A stretch of 64,000 nucleotides of DNA from positions 124,001-188,000 of the forward strand of contig MU008155.1 in assembly GCA_010909165.1 (NCBI GenBank). Reading direction: 5' to 3'. Both the position numbers and the translations under genes were made by a program. Source of the DNA: Anthoceros angustus. Its lineage: Eukaryota; Streptophyta; Anthocerotopsida; Anthocerotales; Anthocerotaceae. Positions within the stretch are counted from its first letter, which is position 1, and each line of letters begins with the position of its first letter. Shown piece by piece: positions 31,377-42,673 of this stretch. The notes under the pieces were generated by a model, which saw only the letters and a program-made list of their open reading frames with translations, did not search any database and had not been told where the DNA came from.

Positions 31377-32891
31377 CTACTCCTCGCGCACCTCTTCAAA
31401 GGACGAGCAGCCCAGATGCTTCACCATTGCTACTTGTATGATATGAAATTTTTTCCGGAGTGTGATCTCGTCCTCCATCCCCTTCAGATCTATCAGTCCG
31501 GTTAAAACCATTTCAGTGGCGCTTATAAGTATTTGCCGCCCACACTCTCCAACTGGTATTCCTTGAAAGGATTTCCAGGGCTTGGCCAACATGTCTTTAG
31601 GCTTGACGTATACACTATCAACCTGCTTGGGGTCCTCCGCCAGCTTGCACTTGCCTTTCCCTTTCTTGCTTGTCCCCGCAGGAAATTGTTTCTTCTGTTT
31701 TGGAAGCTCTCCTGGTTCGCATTTGGAAAAAATCTTGTCAACATTCTCCCACACCTTCCCATCCTGCTTAGCAATGCACAAAATGTGGGTCCGATTGTCC
31801 ACTTTGTTCTGCTTGTACACGTCGTCCTCCCGCCCTTCATCGTCTTCAATCAAACTTAAGACCTTGTACAGGTTGTACTTCTAGGACATGGTCATTTGCA
31901 CTTCTTCCCTCTTCGCGATGATCAATTCGTCCCTTAAATATCTGACTTGCTCTATAAAGTTCATCTTCTTTCTCCTGTCGGACATCATATTGTGATCTAT
32001 TGCCAGCACCCGCATCTCAGTAAGCCCACAATACACATGTGCTTCAATATATTGGAACCGCTTCTTTCCGGGTGAGATATCCGATAAGTGCTTCATAGCT
32101 GCATAGGTGTGGTTCCCACCAAGAACCTCCATGACATACTTCTTTGCTCGCCATCGCTTCCAGTCCAGGTTGCTAAGATCATCACACTCTCTCCGATCAA
32201 TCATACACAAAAGAGGCAGAACTCCCTCTTCTATCCGTCCTTTTGCTATCACACGGGCAAGATAGTTTGCCCAAGCTTCATCAACCCTCCGTATCTGAGC
32301 GTCCGGAGTAATATGCGCTGCCGGCCTCAAATTCTCCAACTTGACTAAAACCATTTCTTGCGCCACCTTCTTCGAGTATGCAAAATCCCTTAAGTAGGTT
32401 AATGGATCTGCATCCCTCATAGCGTCTTCCAACCTTTCCTCGTCAGTTTGAATATGAACTATAGGAATGTCCCCTCCTATGGCATCTTCTCTTCCTCCCT
32501 TCTTTTCCTTTTTGCTTTTCCTTCCAAATTCTCCATCCTCACTGTGGTTCACCGCCTCAGACTTCTCGCTTGCGCCGCCACTTGAGGCTGCAGCCTTTGG
32601 GGCTGATAAGGAGGGCGCGGCCGCCTCCTCCTCTGGCCCATACCCACATCCCTGTGGCGCGACTTCAAGGCACCTGCACGCACTCATCCGTGTCGCCAGT
32701 AAGGGGTTCGTTCCACGGGGAATGGTCTCGTGCTTATTCGCCCGAGCTCTACAACCTACCACCGGACGGACTTCATCATGTTGGGTCCGGCGGCTCCACA
32801 ACCCTAAGTGTGTGGCCCTCACAACTCGCCTGACTGCACGCGGGCCCTGACCTTCCACAAACCCGCCTGGTTTCTCCAAGATACCGAACAT
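31377..32891 (-). pseudogene. ParB-like domain protein with one in-frame TAG
   Basis: On the minus strand one frame runs about 505 codons from 32891 to 31377, interrupted only by TAG at 31883-31881. The first 90 residues overlap tandem-repeat DNA and are doubtful; a real start may lie near 32600. Then comes a Lys/Glu-rich low-complexity part (SEDGEFGRKSKKEKKGGRED), a helical part, and VLGGNHTYAAMKHLSDI followed by YIEAHVYCGLTEMRVLAIDH and N: this resembles the ParB N-terminal/sulfiredoxin-like pattern GN(H)R..A, beta strand, then ALxxN. After the TAG the same frame goes on with KYNLYKVLSLIEDDEGREDD and a Lys-rich C-terminus ending KHLGCSSFEEVREE. In bacteria such domains bind or hydrolyse nucleotides; the function in plants is unknown to me. 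It may be a host gene or mobile-element gene. Confidence 0.55.
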
Positions 32892-34140
32892 GTTTAGCCA
32901 CGCTGCCCTCCGCCGGGCTCACGACTCAGGTCCAACGCCTCCTCAACTCTCCGGCCCACAACTCCACCTCAACACACACACGCCGCAACGCGACCCTCCT
33001 CCCTTATCCATTCCCGGCTAGTAGTCACAACACCAACACGCTCGATGTATTCACACCAGCCGCCTTTGCCCGTTCCTCGCCTTCACGCTCACAGAGAAGT
33101 GGCTTCGACTGTAACCCCACAGTCTGCTCCAGCCTCCTGTGGATGACTTCCGCCAAAGAGTCACCCCAGCGCCTCCTAATCCCTCCCCTGCTTCACGTTG
33201 GAGAAGTGGCTTCACACTGCATCCCCGACCTCCGCGTCCAGCCTCCAGGATGGCTTCCACGGCAGTCACCCCAAGCGCCTCCTAATCCCTCCACCGCCTA
33301 CGCTCGGAGAAGTGGCTTCATGCTCTGCCCCAGCCTTCGCTCCAAAGCAGCCTCCGTGGATGGCTTCCACCCGGCAGTCACCCCAAGCGCCTCCTAATCC
33401 CTCCTACCGCTCACGCTCGCGGAGAAGTGGTCACCTGAGATCCCCATGCCTCCGTTCGGCCTGTGGATGGCTTCCCACAAACCCGCCTGGTTTCTCAAGA
33501 TACAACATGTTTAGCGCTGCCCTCCGTCGGTCTCACGATTTCAGTCCAACGCCTCCTCAACTCCCCGGCCCACAACTCCACCTCAACACACACGCCGCAA
33601 CGCCTCCTCCCTTATCCATTTCCCGCCTAGTAGTCACAACACCAACACGCTCGTATTCACACCAGCCGCCTTTGCCCGTTCCTCGCTTCACGCGAGAAGT
33701 GGCTTCGCACTGTAACCCCACAGTCTCGCTCAGCTCCTGTGGATGACTCACCGCACCCCAAGCGCCTCCTAATCCCGCCTAACTGCTCATGGAGAAGTGG
33801 CTTCACACCGCATCCCATGCCTCCGCTCCACAGCCTCCAGGATGGCTTCCACCGGCAGAGTCACCCCAAGCGCCTCCTAATCCCTCCACCGCCTTCACGC
33901 TCGGAGAAGTGGCTTCACGGCCCTGCCCCAGCCCTGCTCCAAAGCAGCCTCGGGATGGCTTCCACCCGGAGTCACCCCAAGCGCCTAATCCTACCGTCAC
34001 GCTCATGGAGAAGCAAGCACCGAGATCCCCATGCCTCCGCTCTAGCTGCCCTGTGGATGGCTTCCGCCCGGAGTCACCCCAAGCGCCTCCTAATCCTCCT
34101 CACCGCTTCCGCTCATGAGAAGTGGCTTCGCATGCATCCC
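32852..34140. repeat. Higher-order tandem repeat, two ~620-bp units of ~110-bp monomers
   Basis: The motif gagaagtggcttc recurs about every 105-115 bp (near 33094, 33201, 33308, 33421, 33693, 33793, 33904, 34117), each time followed within 60 bp by ggatggcttcc and then caccccaagcgcctcctaat. A block of about 230 bp beginning acaaacccgcctggtttctc opens the array at 32857 and again at 33476, so the array is two copies of a unit made of that block plus monomers. Several open frames pass through it, but they follow the repeat and are not credible genes. Confidence 0.88.
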
Positions 34141-34540
34141 CACGCTCTGCTCCAAGCCTGGTTAGTCTCGCACTTTGAGAAATCACCCCATGAGCACCTC
34201 CACGAGCTCAGTCCCACCCCGGTCGCACCCATCAAGCGTGTTGGCGAGCTCGTCACCGTAGCTCTAAACACATCCCTCTACCACCAATTAATCCACCGCG
34301 GACGTAGGAACTCACTCCGCCTCAGCACCTGGAGGCAAGAGCACACGGAGTGCGAAGATGGTACCGGGATAGTCCGCCGTCTTGACGCCAGCCTTCCTAT
34401 ATACCCCCATACCCTAATCTAACCCGCCTATGTGTACCTAACCACAGGTCGGGGTAACCGCTGGCGTAGCTCATCATTGCGGACTTCTTCCACCACCGCT
34501 TTCCCAAGCGTGAGATCCGTTCAAGATATGCCAACCAGAC
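34141..34540. other. Stretch without recognisable gene
   Basis: An open frame crosses from the tandem array to 34422, but no domain is recognisable. Sequence composition stays like the array. Confidence 0.5.
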
Positions 34541-34835
34541 CACGCCTCGGACGGACCACTCCGTCGGACCTGCCCGGATGGACCACTCCCGGACCGCCCG
34601 ACGAACCACCCTGCCGGACCGCCGACGGACCACTCCGTCCGAACCTCGCCCGAACGGACCACTCGCTGGACCTCGCCAACGGACCTCCTCGACCGCCGAA
34701 CGGACCACTGGCCGGACCGCCGAACGGACTTATTCGCCGCACGCCTCGACCATATCTTCCCTTGGCCGGATCACCCCATCCCGACGGATCACCCCAAAGA
34801 CCCGTCGGACCTGCTCGCGTCGTAACGGACCTAGG
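34541..34835. repeat. Degenerate GGACCACTC/CGGACC tandem array
   Basis: Short words such as acggaccactccgtcgga recur irregularly about every 25-45 bp (34551, 34579, 34624, 34655, 34700). The array is rich in CG dinucleotides. No gene is supported. Confidence 0.75.
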
Positions 34836-35049
34836 GTTTAGGGATTGCACTCTAAGTGCAATTTGGCCAAAACGGCCTTATTGGCTAACACCTCCCTATC
34901 CTCTAAGAATGACCGAAAAAACAAAACAAGCCTACAGCGGTCGCGCCAGAGTACGGAGATCTGGACGGCACTCCACACCCAAAGATCCACCATATGCTCG
35001 TATGCACGTATGTGGGAGACAACCATATTGAGCTGCCAAAACAGTCCAC

Positions 35050-36430
35050 TACATCTAAGTCGGACTCAGACTCTGCCAAGGATTCTACTGATCTGGCTAA
35101 GTTCGCTTTGATTACCGACTCCTAGTAAGATATGCGATTGCTGTGCTAGAGATTTTTGCTACTCAAGAAATACAACTGTTGATACCTGTAGGTGGGATCA
35201 CGGTGGCCCTTATAAGCCACTGCATGTCATGCAACCAACCAAAATATCCTTCATTTGACAGCTCTATGCAAGCACTTTAGGTATTAGAATTTAGCTACCA
35301 CATATGTACTGGCGAAATGGTATGCTTTCATCTTAACTCAACCTGTTTGCCTTATTGTAATGTAAAGATCGATCCAAGTTGTGCTAGACCTTTGGAAGGC
35401 ATGGCAATCCTAGATGCCGGCTATGGTGGTGGTCTTGCTTGTGAGGTGCATTTCCTTTGTGATTGGTCATCCTGTTGTATTGCCATGCTCGTAAAGGCAA
35501 GAGTGAGGTGAAGACTTTGAAGGGTTTTGCAGCCGCTTGCAAGACCTAGAGGACAAGTGATGGGTGTGGATGAAAGGGAGGAAAATGTAGCTGTGTCGGC
35601 GCTACATGTTGTATGTCTACATAACCCGGAGCTGATCAACCATGTCCTGTTCATATTTCGCTAAGGTGAAGAATTATGCTGGTGAAAATCTGATGCTACA
35701 TTTTTGTCCAGGCAAGAGACCCGCCAACTTCAACAATATGTTATAGATATAGCACTCCTAGTAGGGTTGCACTGCTTCTGACTTTGTTATTTTATGAGCA
35801 TCATAATACGTGGCCAAGATTTTTGCGGATAAGGCTTTCATCAAACTATACTCTTCCTGCAAAGAATCTGGTTGAGGAAGAACAATAGTTTGATGTTGTA
35901 ATTTTCCTAGAGGTTGTTTCATCACAAAAGACCTGAATTCTGCTATTCAAAACATGGTTTGTCACTGAAGCAGTTGTACATATAATATGTAAGTTCCTAG
36001 TTCTTTTGGCTAGGTCATAGAGCATGTCATTGATCCAAAAGAGTTTTACAAGTCTTTGACTGCTCTGCTGAAGAAAGACAGAATTGTGATTATCTCCACC
36101 ATCAACCGCTTCATACGCTCTTGGGGGCTAGCTATAATGGCATAAGTACATTTTGACTAGGTGGGTCTCACTGATATTAAGTGACTATCGCTTTACATAT
36201 GGCATATTGTCGACGAATCGTGAGAAGAAGCAAATCTTAGGCTTGCACCCTATGACTTTTGTTCCAAATGCCAATTTTGTCCCTTTCTTTGAAAATCTTT
36301 GTTGTTGTTCCCGCAGTTGCAGTGACAAATTCGAGAGGAGGTTGCTTTAATGATGCATCATGCAGGTCTAATGCTATGTTCAATTTGGTATATGGTCAAT
36401 GCTGCACAACATGTGAACTATAATTCATAA
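35050..36430 (+). pseudogene. COQ3: COQ3 (ubiquinone O-methyltransferase) pseudogene with introns
   Basis: COQ3 performs the two O-methylations of ubiquinone synthesis in mitochondria. Exon pieces in order are: DSTDLAKFALITDS (to 35124), WDHGGPYKPLHVMQPTKISF (35192-35280), DPSCARPLEGMAILDAGYGG and GLACE (35368-35445, the SAM-binding motif I), PLARPRGQVMGVDEREENVA (35533-35608), LPAKNLVEEEQ then FDVVIFLE (to 35912), VIEHVIDPKEFYKSLTALLK (36014-36135) and VALMMHHAGLML (about 36335-36375). GT and AG borders fit introns of 67, 87, 86 and about 101 bp. Stops interrupt it: TAG where the family has Trp (WWD), TGA where it has Arg (FIR), and TAG before FDVV. Retained introns exclude a retrocopy. The N-terminal transit region and the segment after ISTINR are not clear. 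Confidence 0.85.
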
Positions 36431-37440
36431 CACCGTAATATTCATTCCGGCGGAATAAACAAGAAGCGGCTCTTCCACTCATTATACTTGTAATCGACGG
36501 CAACATGGGCACGAATTGGCTGTTCCTGCCGCTTTCTACAAATTTTGTCAAAAATTACGGTTATGGTGTAACTAGAAAGCTGGGAACATGACATGAGTTG
36601 GGCTCATAAAGGATATAAAGCCTCGATAGCCACTCATTTAGCATGAAATAATGCCCATACGTGATACCTTGTTGGTGGAAGCGAAGATGCCACATGAGAT
36701 GCTATTTGCTATTCATTCATTACTTAAATGGTAACTGGTTTTGGAAATACGGTTTTGAGGCAGGGGTAATGAGTAATGGAGAATAGCATGGAAAATCAAA
36801 ATATAATGGTGGGAGTCAGTGTTTTCATGTTCCCTAAAATTGAAGGCATATGGCGTCATGCGGCGGTGTATGTTTTGCAATTGTCGGGACCCACCTTCTT
36901 GGTGGATGAGTGCTATCAAAGGAAAAACAATTTTGAGAGTGGAGTAAAGAGTAATGGAGATGAGACTAGGAATTGAAAAAAGTAATGGGTGGGAATGTTT
37001 TTGTTGTGGCACACTATATAGAATATGCCACGCATGTCATCGCCATATGTCTTCCAATTATCGCAACCACCTTCTTGTTAGGTGAGTGCTGAGAAGTGGC
37101 GCCGGCGCCTTAGATATGCCATAAACGGAGCACATACATGAATTGGTGCCCACATGGAATCAACAGTTCTATTGATTTTTCCACCAGAACAGTTACACAT
37201 TATATTTCTAGATGGGGTTATTCAACTGGGCTAGGGGGGAATGTTATGGTGGTGTGATTAGATGTTCAGGAAGTAAACTCTCCAATAATGGGTTAACGGA
37301 AATAAGAATTACCCAAAGTATGCCTACGGTGGACCTAAAAGCATGAGTAGGCTATCCAAGACAGAGAGTTGACTTAGTTGGGTGTCCGTTGAGGCGTCAG
37401 TTCGCATAGTGGTGGGTAGCTCATGTCAGTGGAGGCGTCG
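36431..37440. other. Stretch without recognisable gene
   Basis: AT-rich intergenic-type sequence. One phrase (accaccttcttggtggatgagtgct near 36889) recurs in altered form near 37066, indicating an old local duplication. No domain, RNA gene or LTR is recognised. Confidence 0.5.
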
Positions 37441-37451
37441 GCATGTACATA

Positions 37452-37660
37452 TGCAATACAACTGGTAGGAACTAGTGGACGCATGGACCCGCAAAATGCC
37501 TTCCCTACATACAAACGTCCAAATGTATGAGGAGTGAAGCTACTGAAGTTAGTTCACGCCGACGCCCACGCATATGCAATACAACTGGTAGAAACTAGTA
37601 GACGTATCGACCCGCAAAATGCCTTCATTACACAGAGATGTCCAAACGCATGAGAATTGA
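37452..37660. repeat. Direct duplication of about 118 bp
   Basis: The phrase atatgcaatacaactggtag occurs at about 37457 and again at about 37575; both are followed by aaactagt(g/a)gacg, cgacccgcaaaatgccttc and gtccaaa(t/c)g. The copies differ by several substitutions. Confidence 0.85.
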
Positions 37661-37689
37661 ACCGCCAACCTAACTACCAACTACCGGTT

Positions 37690-38935
37690 GAGTATAAAAC
37701 TAGTAGTAAAAATATAACGCTTGTATCTTCAGCAAAAAGACTGCAAAGCTCTAGTCTTTGCCGACTGAATTACTTCGTCGACTAAAGGATCTCCGTCATC
37801 CACTTCCTGGTCGCTGTCCTCCTCTCCAGGCCGCAGATAAGGTCGAAGATGATTTAGTCTATCTCGAATAGCTTCTTGTCGGAAGTGTAAAGGTGCTTCC
37901 TTCCATTCAGGTTGAACCCATAGTAGAGAATAATAGTCTTATCCACATATAGTTTCTGAATGTTTTTGGGTAAGATCCTCTTTCCCACCTTCTTCCCATT
38001 TTGCATTTGACAGTTATCTGGTCCTCTAACAAAGAACTCTTCAACATATTTCCTTCAAAAGCATCAGTGTGCTCAGTCCTATATCAATGGACCATCAGAA
38101 ATGGCTTCACACACTCGAAGTCTACGCTTTGCACCTTCCCAATCCAGAAAGCCCTGTTATGTGTATCTCTCGAACATAGAGTTGCAATAAACATACCCTT
38201 CCTTATCTTCTTGACATCTCCATTCATTCTTTCTATCTCTTATTGTTGTAGACCTGCATTCTAGTATGCTCCCAAATACATATCTCTTTATTTGAGGAAC
38301 TTCTCTGAGTAATGTTTCATCAAGTACAACCTCCTCGGGCACTTGAAGTGGCGGAATGTTTGCCTCCACCTCTTCTTTGTTGTACCACCTCCACGGTTGT
38401 TTAAGTACAAGAGCAATATTGTTCTCTACAATAGTGGCAATTCCTTCCTGGTCGACCCAAAACAACTTCCACTACACCCTCTCCGCTGACATGATATACA
38501 TGGCCAAGTTCAGTACTCCTTGCTTCAAGTGCGCCACACCTGCTGTAGGCGAAAGACCTCCATCTTGACCCTTTTTGTCTCTCGCCTTCAGGGCATTAGT
38601 GGAGTGGGGCCTACGATGTTGGTTGGAACAGATTTCAAAAATTCCAAATCGTCTTCTGATTCCCATTGAGTGGAGGTTGAGTACTGCTTACTTCGGATGA
38701 CGGTAACCTGTCCTCGGTCTTGCCGTGCCTCCCTCGTGATTTTAAATTGATGCTAGAAGGACATATTGTTCAACTGGTTCATTGCCGCCTTATAAGCGTA
38801 TCCTGTCGTACCTTTCTTAATGGGCCATACATAAGACCGGAAATCTGCCACCACTTTTATTACCTTAACTTCAAGCGTTGGGGTGAAAGCCGCTGTCAAT
38901 ATTTCCGAAAGTGTATCAATAGTAAACGCTTCTTT
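37690..38935 (-). pseudogene. Unrecognised protein gene remnant
   Basis: On the minus strand coding-like text runs from the edge of the Copia-4 LTR: ILTAAFTPTLEVKVIKVVAD then FRSYVWPIKKGTTGYAYKAA (about 38915-38795), a second open frame 38666-38157 crossed by one TAG at 38474-38472 (ERV*WKLFWVDQEG), and a third in a shifted frame, IGKVQSVDFECVKPFLMVH with TGA then YRTEHTDAFEGN (about 38133-38030). The TGA and a TAG stand where Trp would fit. I do not recognise the family. The start is cut off by Copia-4. Style is similar to the ParB-like ORF at 31-33 kb, and it could derive from the same kind of gene. Confidence 0.45.
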
Positions 38936-39204
38936 TGATGAAAAACATGCTAAGCTCTAGCATAAAAGATGCTTGCATTACAATGTATATAATAGAAAGT
39001 ACAAAGCCTATTTATAGGCAAGGTGGTTAGGTGGTTAGACGGTTATAACCATAAGTTGTTATAACCGTCAGTTGGTTGTAACTAATATAACAACTAACCT
39101 CCTAGGACAACTAACTAAGTAACTACTTAATGCCCTAGAGATAGATTAAAGCATAAGTAAAGGTGCCCTAGTGAATAGTGCCCTAAACTATATGTATTTT
39201 ATCA
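38936..39204 (-). repeat. 3' LTR of Copia-4 (minus strand)
   Basis: On the minus strand it begins TGATAAAATACATATAG, directly after the PPT AGTGAGTGGGAG, and ends TTTTTCATCA. It shares with the Copia-3 LTR the motifs TTTAGGGCACTATTCACTAG, GGTTATAACC and the promoter core CCTATAAATAGGCTTTGTAC. The PPT is identical to that of Copia-3, so the two are the same family in opposite orientation. Confidence 0.85.
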
Positions 39205-39215
39205 CTCCCACTCAC

Positions 39216-40985
39216 TATGAACGTAGGGGTGAAAATAAGCTACAAAATGAGACTAAATACACTAGCAAACTCCTACTAGATAGATAGTTACTAGCTAAGA
39301 TAAAGCGAGTCTAGGCTTAAGCAAACTAAACTAAATAATTAATTTAGATATGCTAAATAGGTATTTTAGAAATCGGGAAAAAGCAAAAGGAAAAACCCGA
39401 AATAAAAGAAATGGGGGGATAATGCAAAACCCACCCCCCGAAATTAAAAAGGGGAGGATAATGCAAACCCCCACGGATCCACCGCGGTACGCGGTTATGC
39501 CGTGCCCACACGAAGGGGTGTCCTCACGGGAGGCGCATAACATGCGCTGCGGCGATGGCGGCCCCAAGTCATGGAGCTCGCCGGAGCGCACCGGCCCGAG
39601 CGTGAGGCCCGGCCGCGAGCCGCCATGCGCGCGCAGGCGCACATGGGCCAGCCGTGGCTGACGGAGCACCGCGGCGACGAATTTATACGACGCCGCCGAA
39701 AATTTGCCGCGACTTTGATTGCGCTGCAGTCTTGACATCTGGCCATCGATTCCAGAGCGCCAGGGCGCTCCCACGATCCACAAATTGTGTGCTTTTGCTG
39801 ATTTGCAGATGGTAATCCGGAGATTGCTATCGGTGAAGTCCCCGTCGATGGCGAAGCTCCTGCCGATTTGGAAATTCAACGTACGGTACCAACCGATGCG
39901 ATGTGGATGAAGTCGCCCGCCCAAACGTGGGAGGAGACCAAATGGGGAGATGAGCTGGATCCTCCCACTAGAACTCCAAACAGATGGTACCCATCTCCTC
40001 TCGTGAGAAGAGATTGTCGCTCGCCGCCTTCTAGGAGTCGGATGGAGTGAAGATGAGAATTTGCCGTTGCCGATCGGAGGTCTCGTCGAAGCCGTCCTTC
40101 TCTTGACGACATGGTGTGATGACTGACATTGATGAAGAGGACTCCGTGGTGGGAGCCAAGCCGATGTTGAAGATGCTCCTCATGATCTGTGCGAAGGAAG
40201 TCCAAGTCGCCTCGTCACAATGATGATTTCGACACAAAAGTGCCAATGATCTCCACAAACTAGCCTCGGTATGTTAACTGTCGCATATATGCTACAAAGT
40301 GATAGATAGCATGTATACTAATGGGATGATCCATTGGCGGATCTAGGAAGACTTCGATGGATGAAATCAAGACACAAGAGGAAAGTGGAAGGGCAAGAGC
40401 AAGGTGGTAGCAGAGTAGTGGAAAAGAAAGTAAGTAGGAATAGGAAGTAGGTTGCTCCTATTTATAAGGACAAAGTTTTTTTTTTTGCTTAAAAGAAACT
40501 ATGTGGTTGTAGGGATGGACAAGTGTGGGCACGGATCACTTGAGGATTGCTATCCCACAAAGAGTGGTCCTGAAGCAACAAGGACAGATATGCAATACTG
40601 GATGCTATCTTCCTATGGGAAGTTTGATGAAAGCTACCCACTTGATATGCCCCGGGATAAGGATAGTTACCATGCCCAGTAATATGTTTGCCATAAGAAA
40701 GGAATCAAAATGGTATGGTTGGGAGCTGCCCCATGTGCTGAGTATGAAGGACATACTAAGCATACTTATAGTAAGTACCCTAATGCCATTTATGACTTAA
40801 ATAGCATTTAATAATTATTTTATTTTTATATTAACATGACTCCTAAATTTTGTGAATAGGATCTGTCTGGGCATTGGAGCGAGAAGCTCAGGAATACTAT
40901 GAAGACTATTTAGAAATAGAAGAGGAACTTGATCATTTGGACAAACTGTGTGGCTTGTAGCCAAGGTTAACTTTTAGTTGCCCAC
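39216..40985 (+). other. Antisense gene-like cargo in Copia-4, between pol and 3' LTR
   Basis: About 1.75 kb separates the end of Copia-4 RNase H from its PPT. On the strand opposite to pol it holds gene-like sequence: a CG-rich island (39480-39740), an exon-like frame DGNPEIAIGEVPVDGEAPAD ... PAQTWEETKWGDELDPPTRT (about 39805-40050), an acceptor-like site followed by MDKCGHGSLEDCYPTKSGPE (from 40515), a TAA, YVCHKKGIKMVWLGAAPCAE, then a donor GTAAGT near 40770, an acceptor AG at 40859-40860 and a last exon SVWALEREAQEYYEDYLEIE ending at TAG 40960. I cannot name the gene. Intact splice signals show it was taken up as genomic DNA or as antisense unspliced sequence. The 250 bp next to the PPT match Copia-3. 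Confidence 0.6.
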
Positions 40986-40989
40986 TTAT

Positions 40990-42673
40990 GTTCCTCTATA
41001 GCTAGCTGAGTTAGGGTGGCTTAGACTTGATATCTAGTATCCCTAAACTCTTCATGTGTTTGCTATGTAAATCACGACCTAATGACTTGGTTAATATATC
41101 GGATTTTCCGAGTTTGGATGTAATTTATGTCTATTGTTTTGTTTTCTAGCATTTCACGAATGTAGTGGTATTCAATTGCTATGTGCTTTGTTCGGAGTGG
41201 AAGACGGATTTCTAGCTAGGGCTATGGCCCCTTGACTATCACGAACAAAGGTGTGGGATTATGTTGGGGTGACCAAGTTCCCAAAGCTAACCTACACCAA
41301 ACTATATCTTTTGAGACGAGGTTAGGACTCTATTCGACTCGGGATGACAAAGCAATTGTAGGTTGTTTCTTACTTGACCAAGAGATTGGAGCACCTCCCA
41401 ATAGTAGAACATAGCGGATCTGATTTACGGTGTCCGGATCACTGATAGTCAAGACGATATGTCGTTAGGATTAAATTGGGTATGCGGGTTTGTACTTGTA
41501 AGTCAATCCAAGGTGCATAGTTCCTTTGAGGTATCTCAAGATACGCTTTTGATAGCCAATGTTCCTTCTGTGGTTCTCTAGGAGCGTGAACATGCACTAA
41601 CTTCAAAAGAAATGTCGGGTCTTGTGAAGTTACTTAAGTAAATCAGTGCCAACAAGATGTCTATATGGTGCCGACATCTCATGCTTCTCCAGATTCTGCT
41701 TTTAGGGCTCATATCTGAGGTGAGCCTAATGCCACTAGCAAAGGGGTAGTGGCTTGGCTTCTTCTAATCCAAATTTTGTTAAACTCTCTTTAATATACTT
41801 AGTCCGAACTAAGCTTAGAGTTTTGTTGCCTCTATCCCCGATGATATTAACGCCAAGGGCATAAGTCATCTCCGAGATTCATCTCAAAATGACTTCGTAA
41901 CCATGCCTTGATTTCATAGGGATATAAGGAAGATGAGGCCATAAACAAGTCGTATACATAAAGTAGAAGGTAAATTATATCACTTCTCGATTTCAATATG
42001 TACATGCTAGCATCGGCTTTGCTTCGCTTTGAAGCCACGATTAACTAGCTTGACATGTATGACATTCCATTCTTTGCCCGATTGCTTGTGCCATAAATGC
42101 ACTTAATGAGTTTACACACCCAATCTTCCTTTCCCTTGACCTCATAGCCCTCAGACTGTCTCATATAAATTTCCTCTTGTAGACGTTCATGCAGGTAAGC
42201 TGTCTTGACATCCATCATGTGGAGGTGAAGGTCATGTTGTGTGGTTAAGGCTAAGATCATTCTTAGGGAGGCAAACTTGGCAACTGGTGCATAAGTGGTA
42301 TGGGGTAGATAATCTAAACTGTGGATCCGGTAAACCCTCTAGCCACTAATCGTGCCTTGTATCTCTCAATGGAACCATCACCCTTTCGCTTTGATTTTGA
42401 ATACCCACTTGCTAGTCACTATTTTTCCTTCTTAGGTGGTTTCACCAATTCCCATGTCGAGTTTTTAATAATGAGTTATACTCGACCATCGCTACTTTCC
42501 ACAAGTCTTTCTCTGAGAGGAAAGCTTGTTTCAAGGTCGAGGTTCTTGGATCACAAAGGCTTTATAGACAGTGGTGAAAAGGGAGAAGGAGAAATAGGAT
42601 CATCAAAGGTAGCAAGGTATCCCAGGGGTGGTTCTTTCCATCCTGCTGGTCCTGAAATAACTGGTCTAGTTCT
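40990..42673 (-). pseudogene. Copia-4 RT and RNase H remnants
   Basis: Reading down the minus strand from 42673: RTRPVISGPAGWKEPPLGYL (about 42672-42613), HDLHLHMMDVKTAYLHERLQ and EEIYMRQSEGYEVKGKEDWV (42235-42115), DIIYLLLYVYDLFMA (about 41990-41950, the YVDD box altered to YVYD) and, in RNase H, RTKHIAIEYHYIREMLENKT (about 41195-41135), ending near KHMKSLGILDIKSK. Frameshifts separate the parts. The 5' continuation of this gene is at 51439-51905, on the other side of Copia-3. Confidence 0.88.

Noticed and set aside
33198-34422. Two long proline/serine-rich ORFs
   Set aside because: They run through the 110-bp tandem array; their repeats follow the DNA period and no domain is recognisable.
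39331-39924. Arg-rich minus-strand ORF of 197 codons
   Set aside because: It lies over a CG-rich island and in antisense to the better exon-like plus-strand frame; no domain is recognisable.
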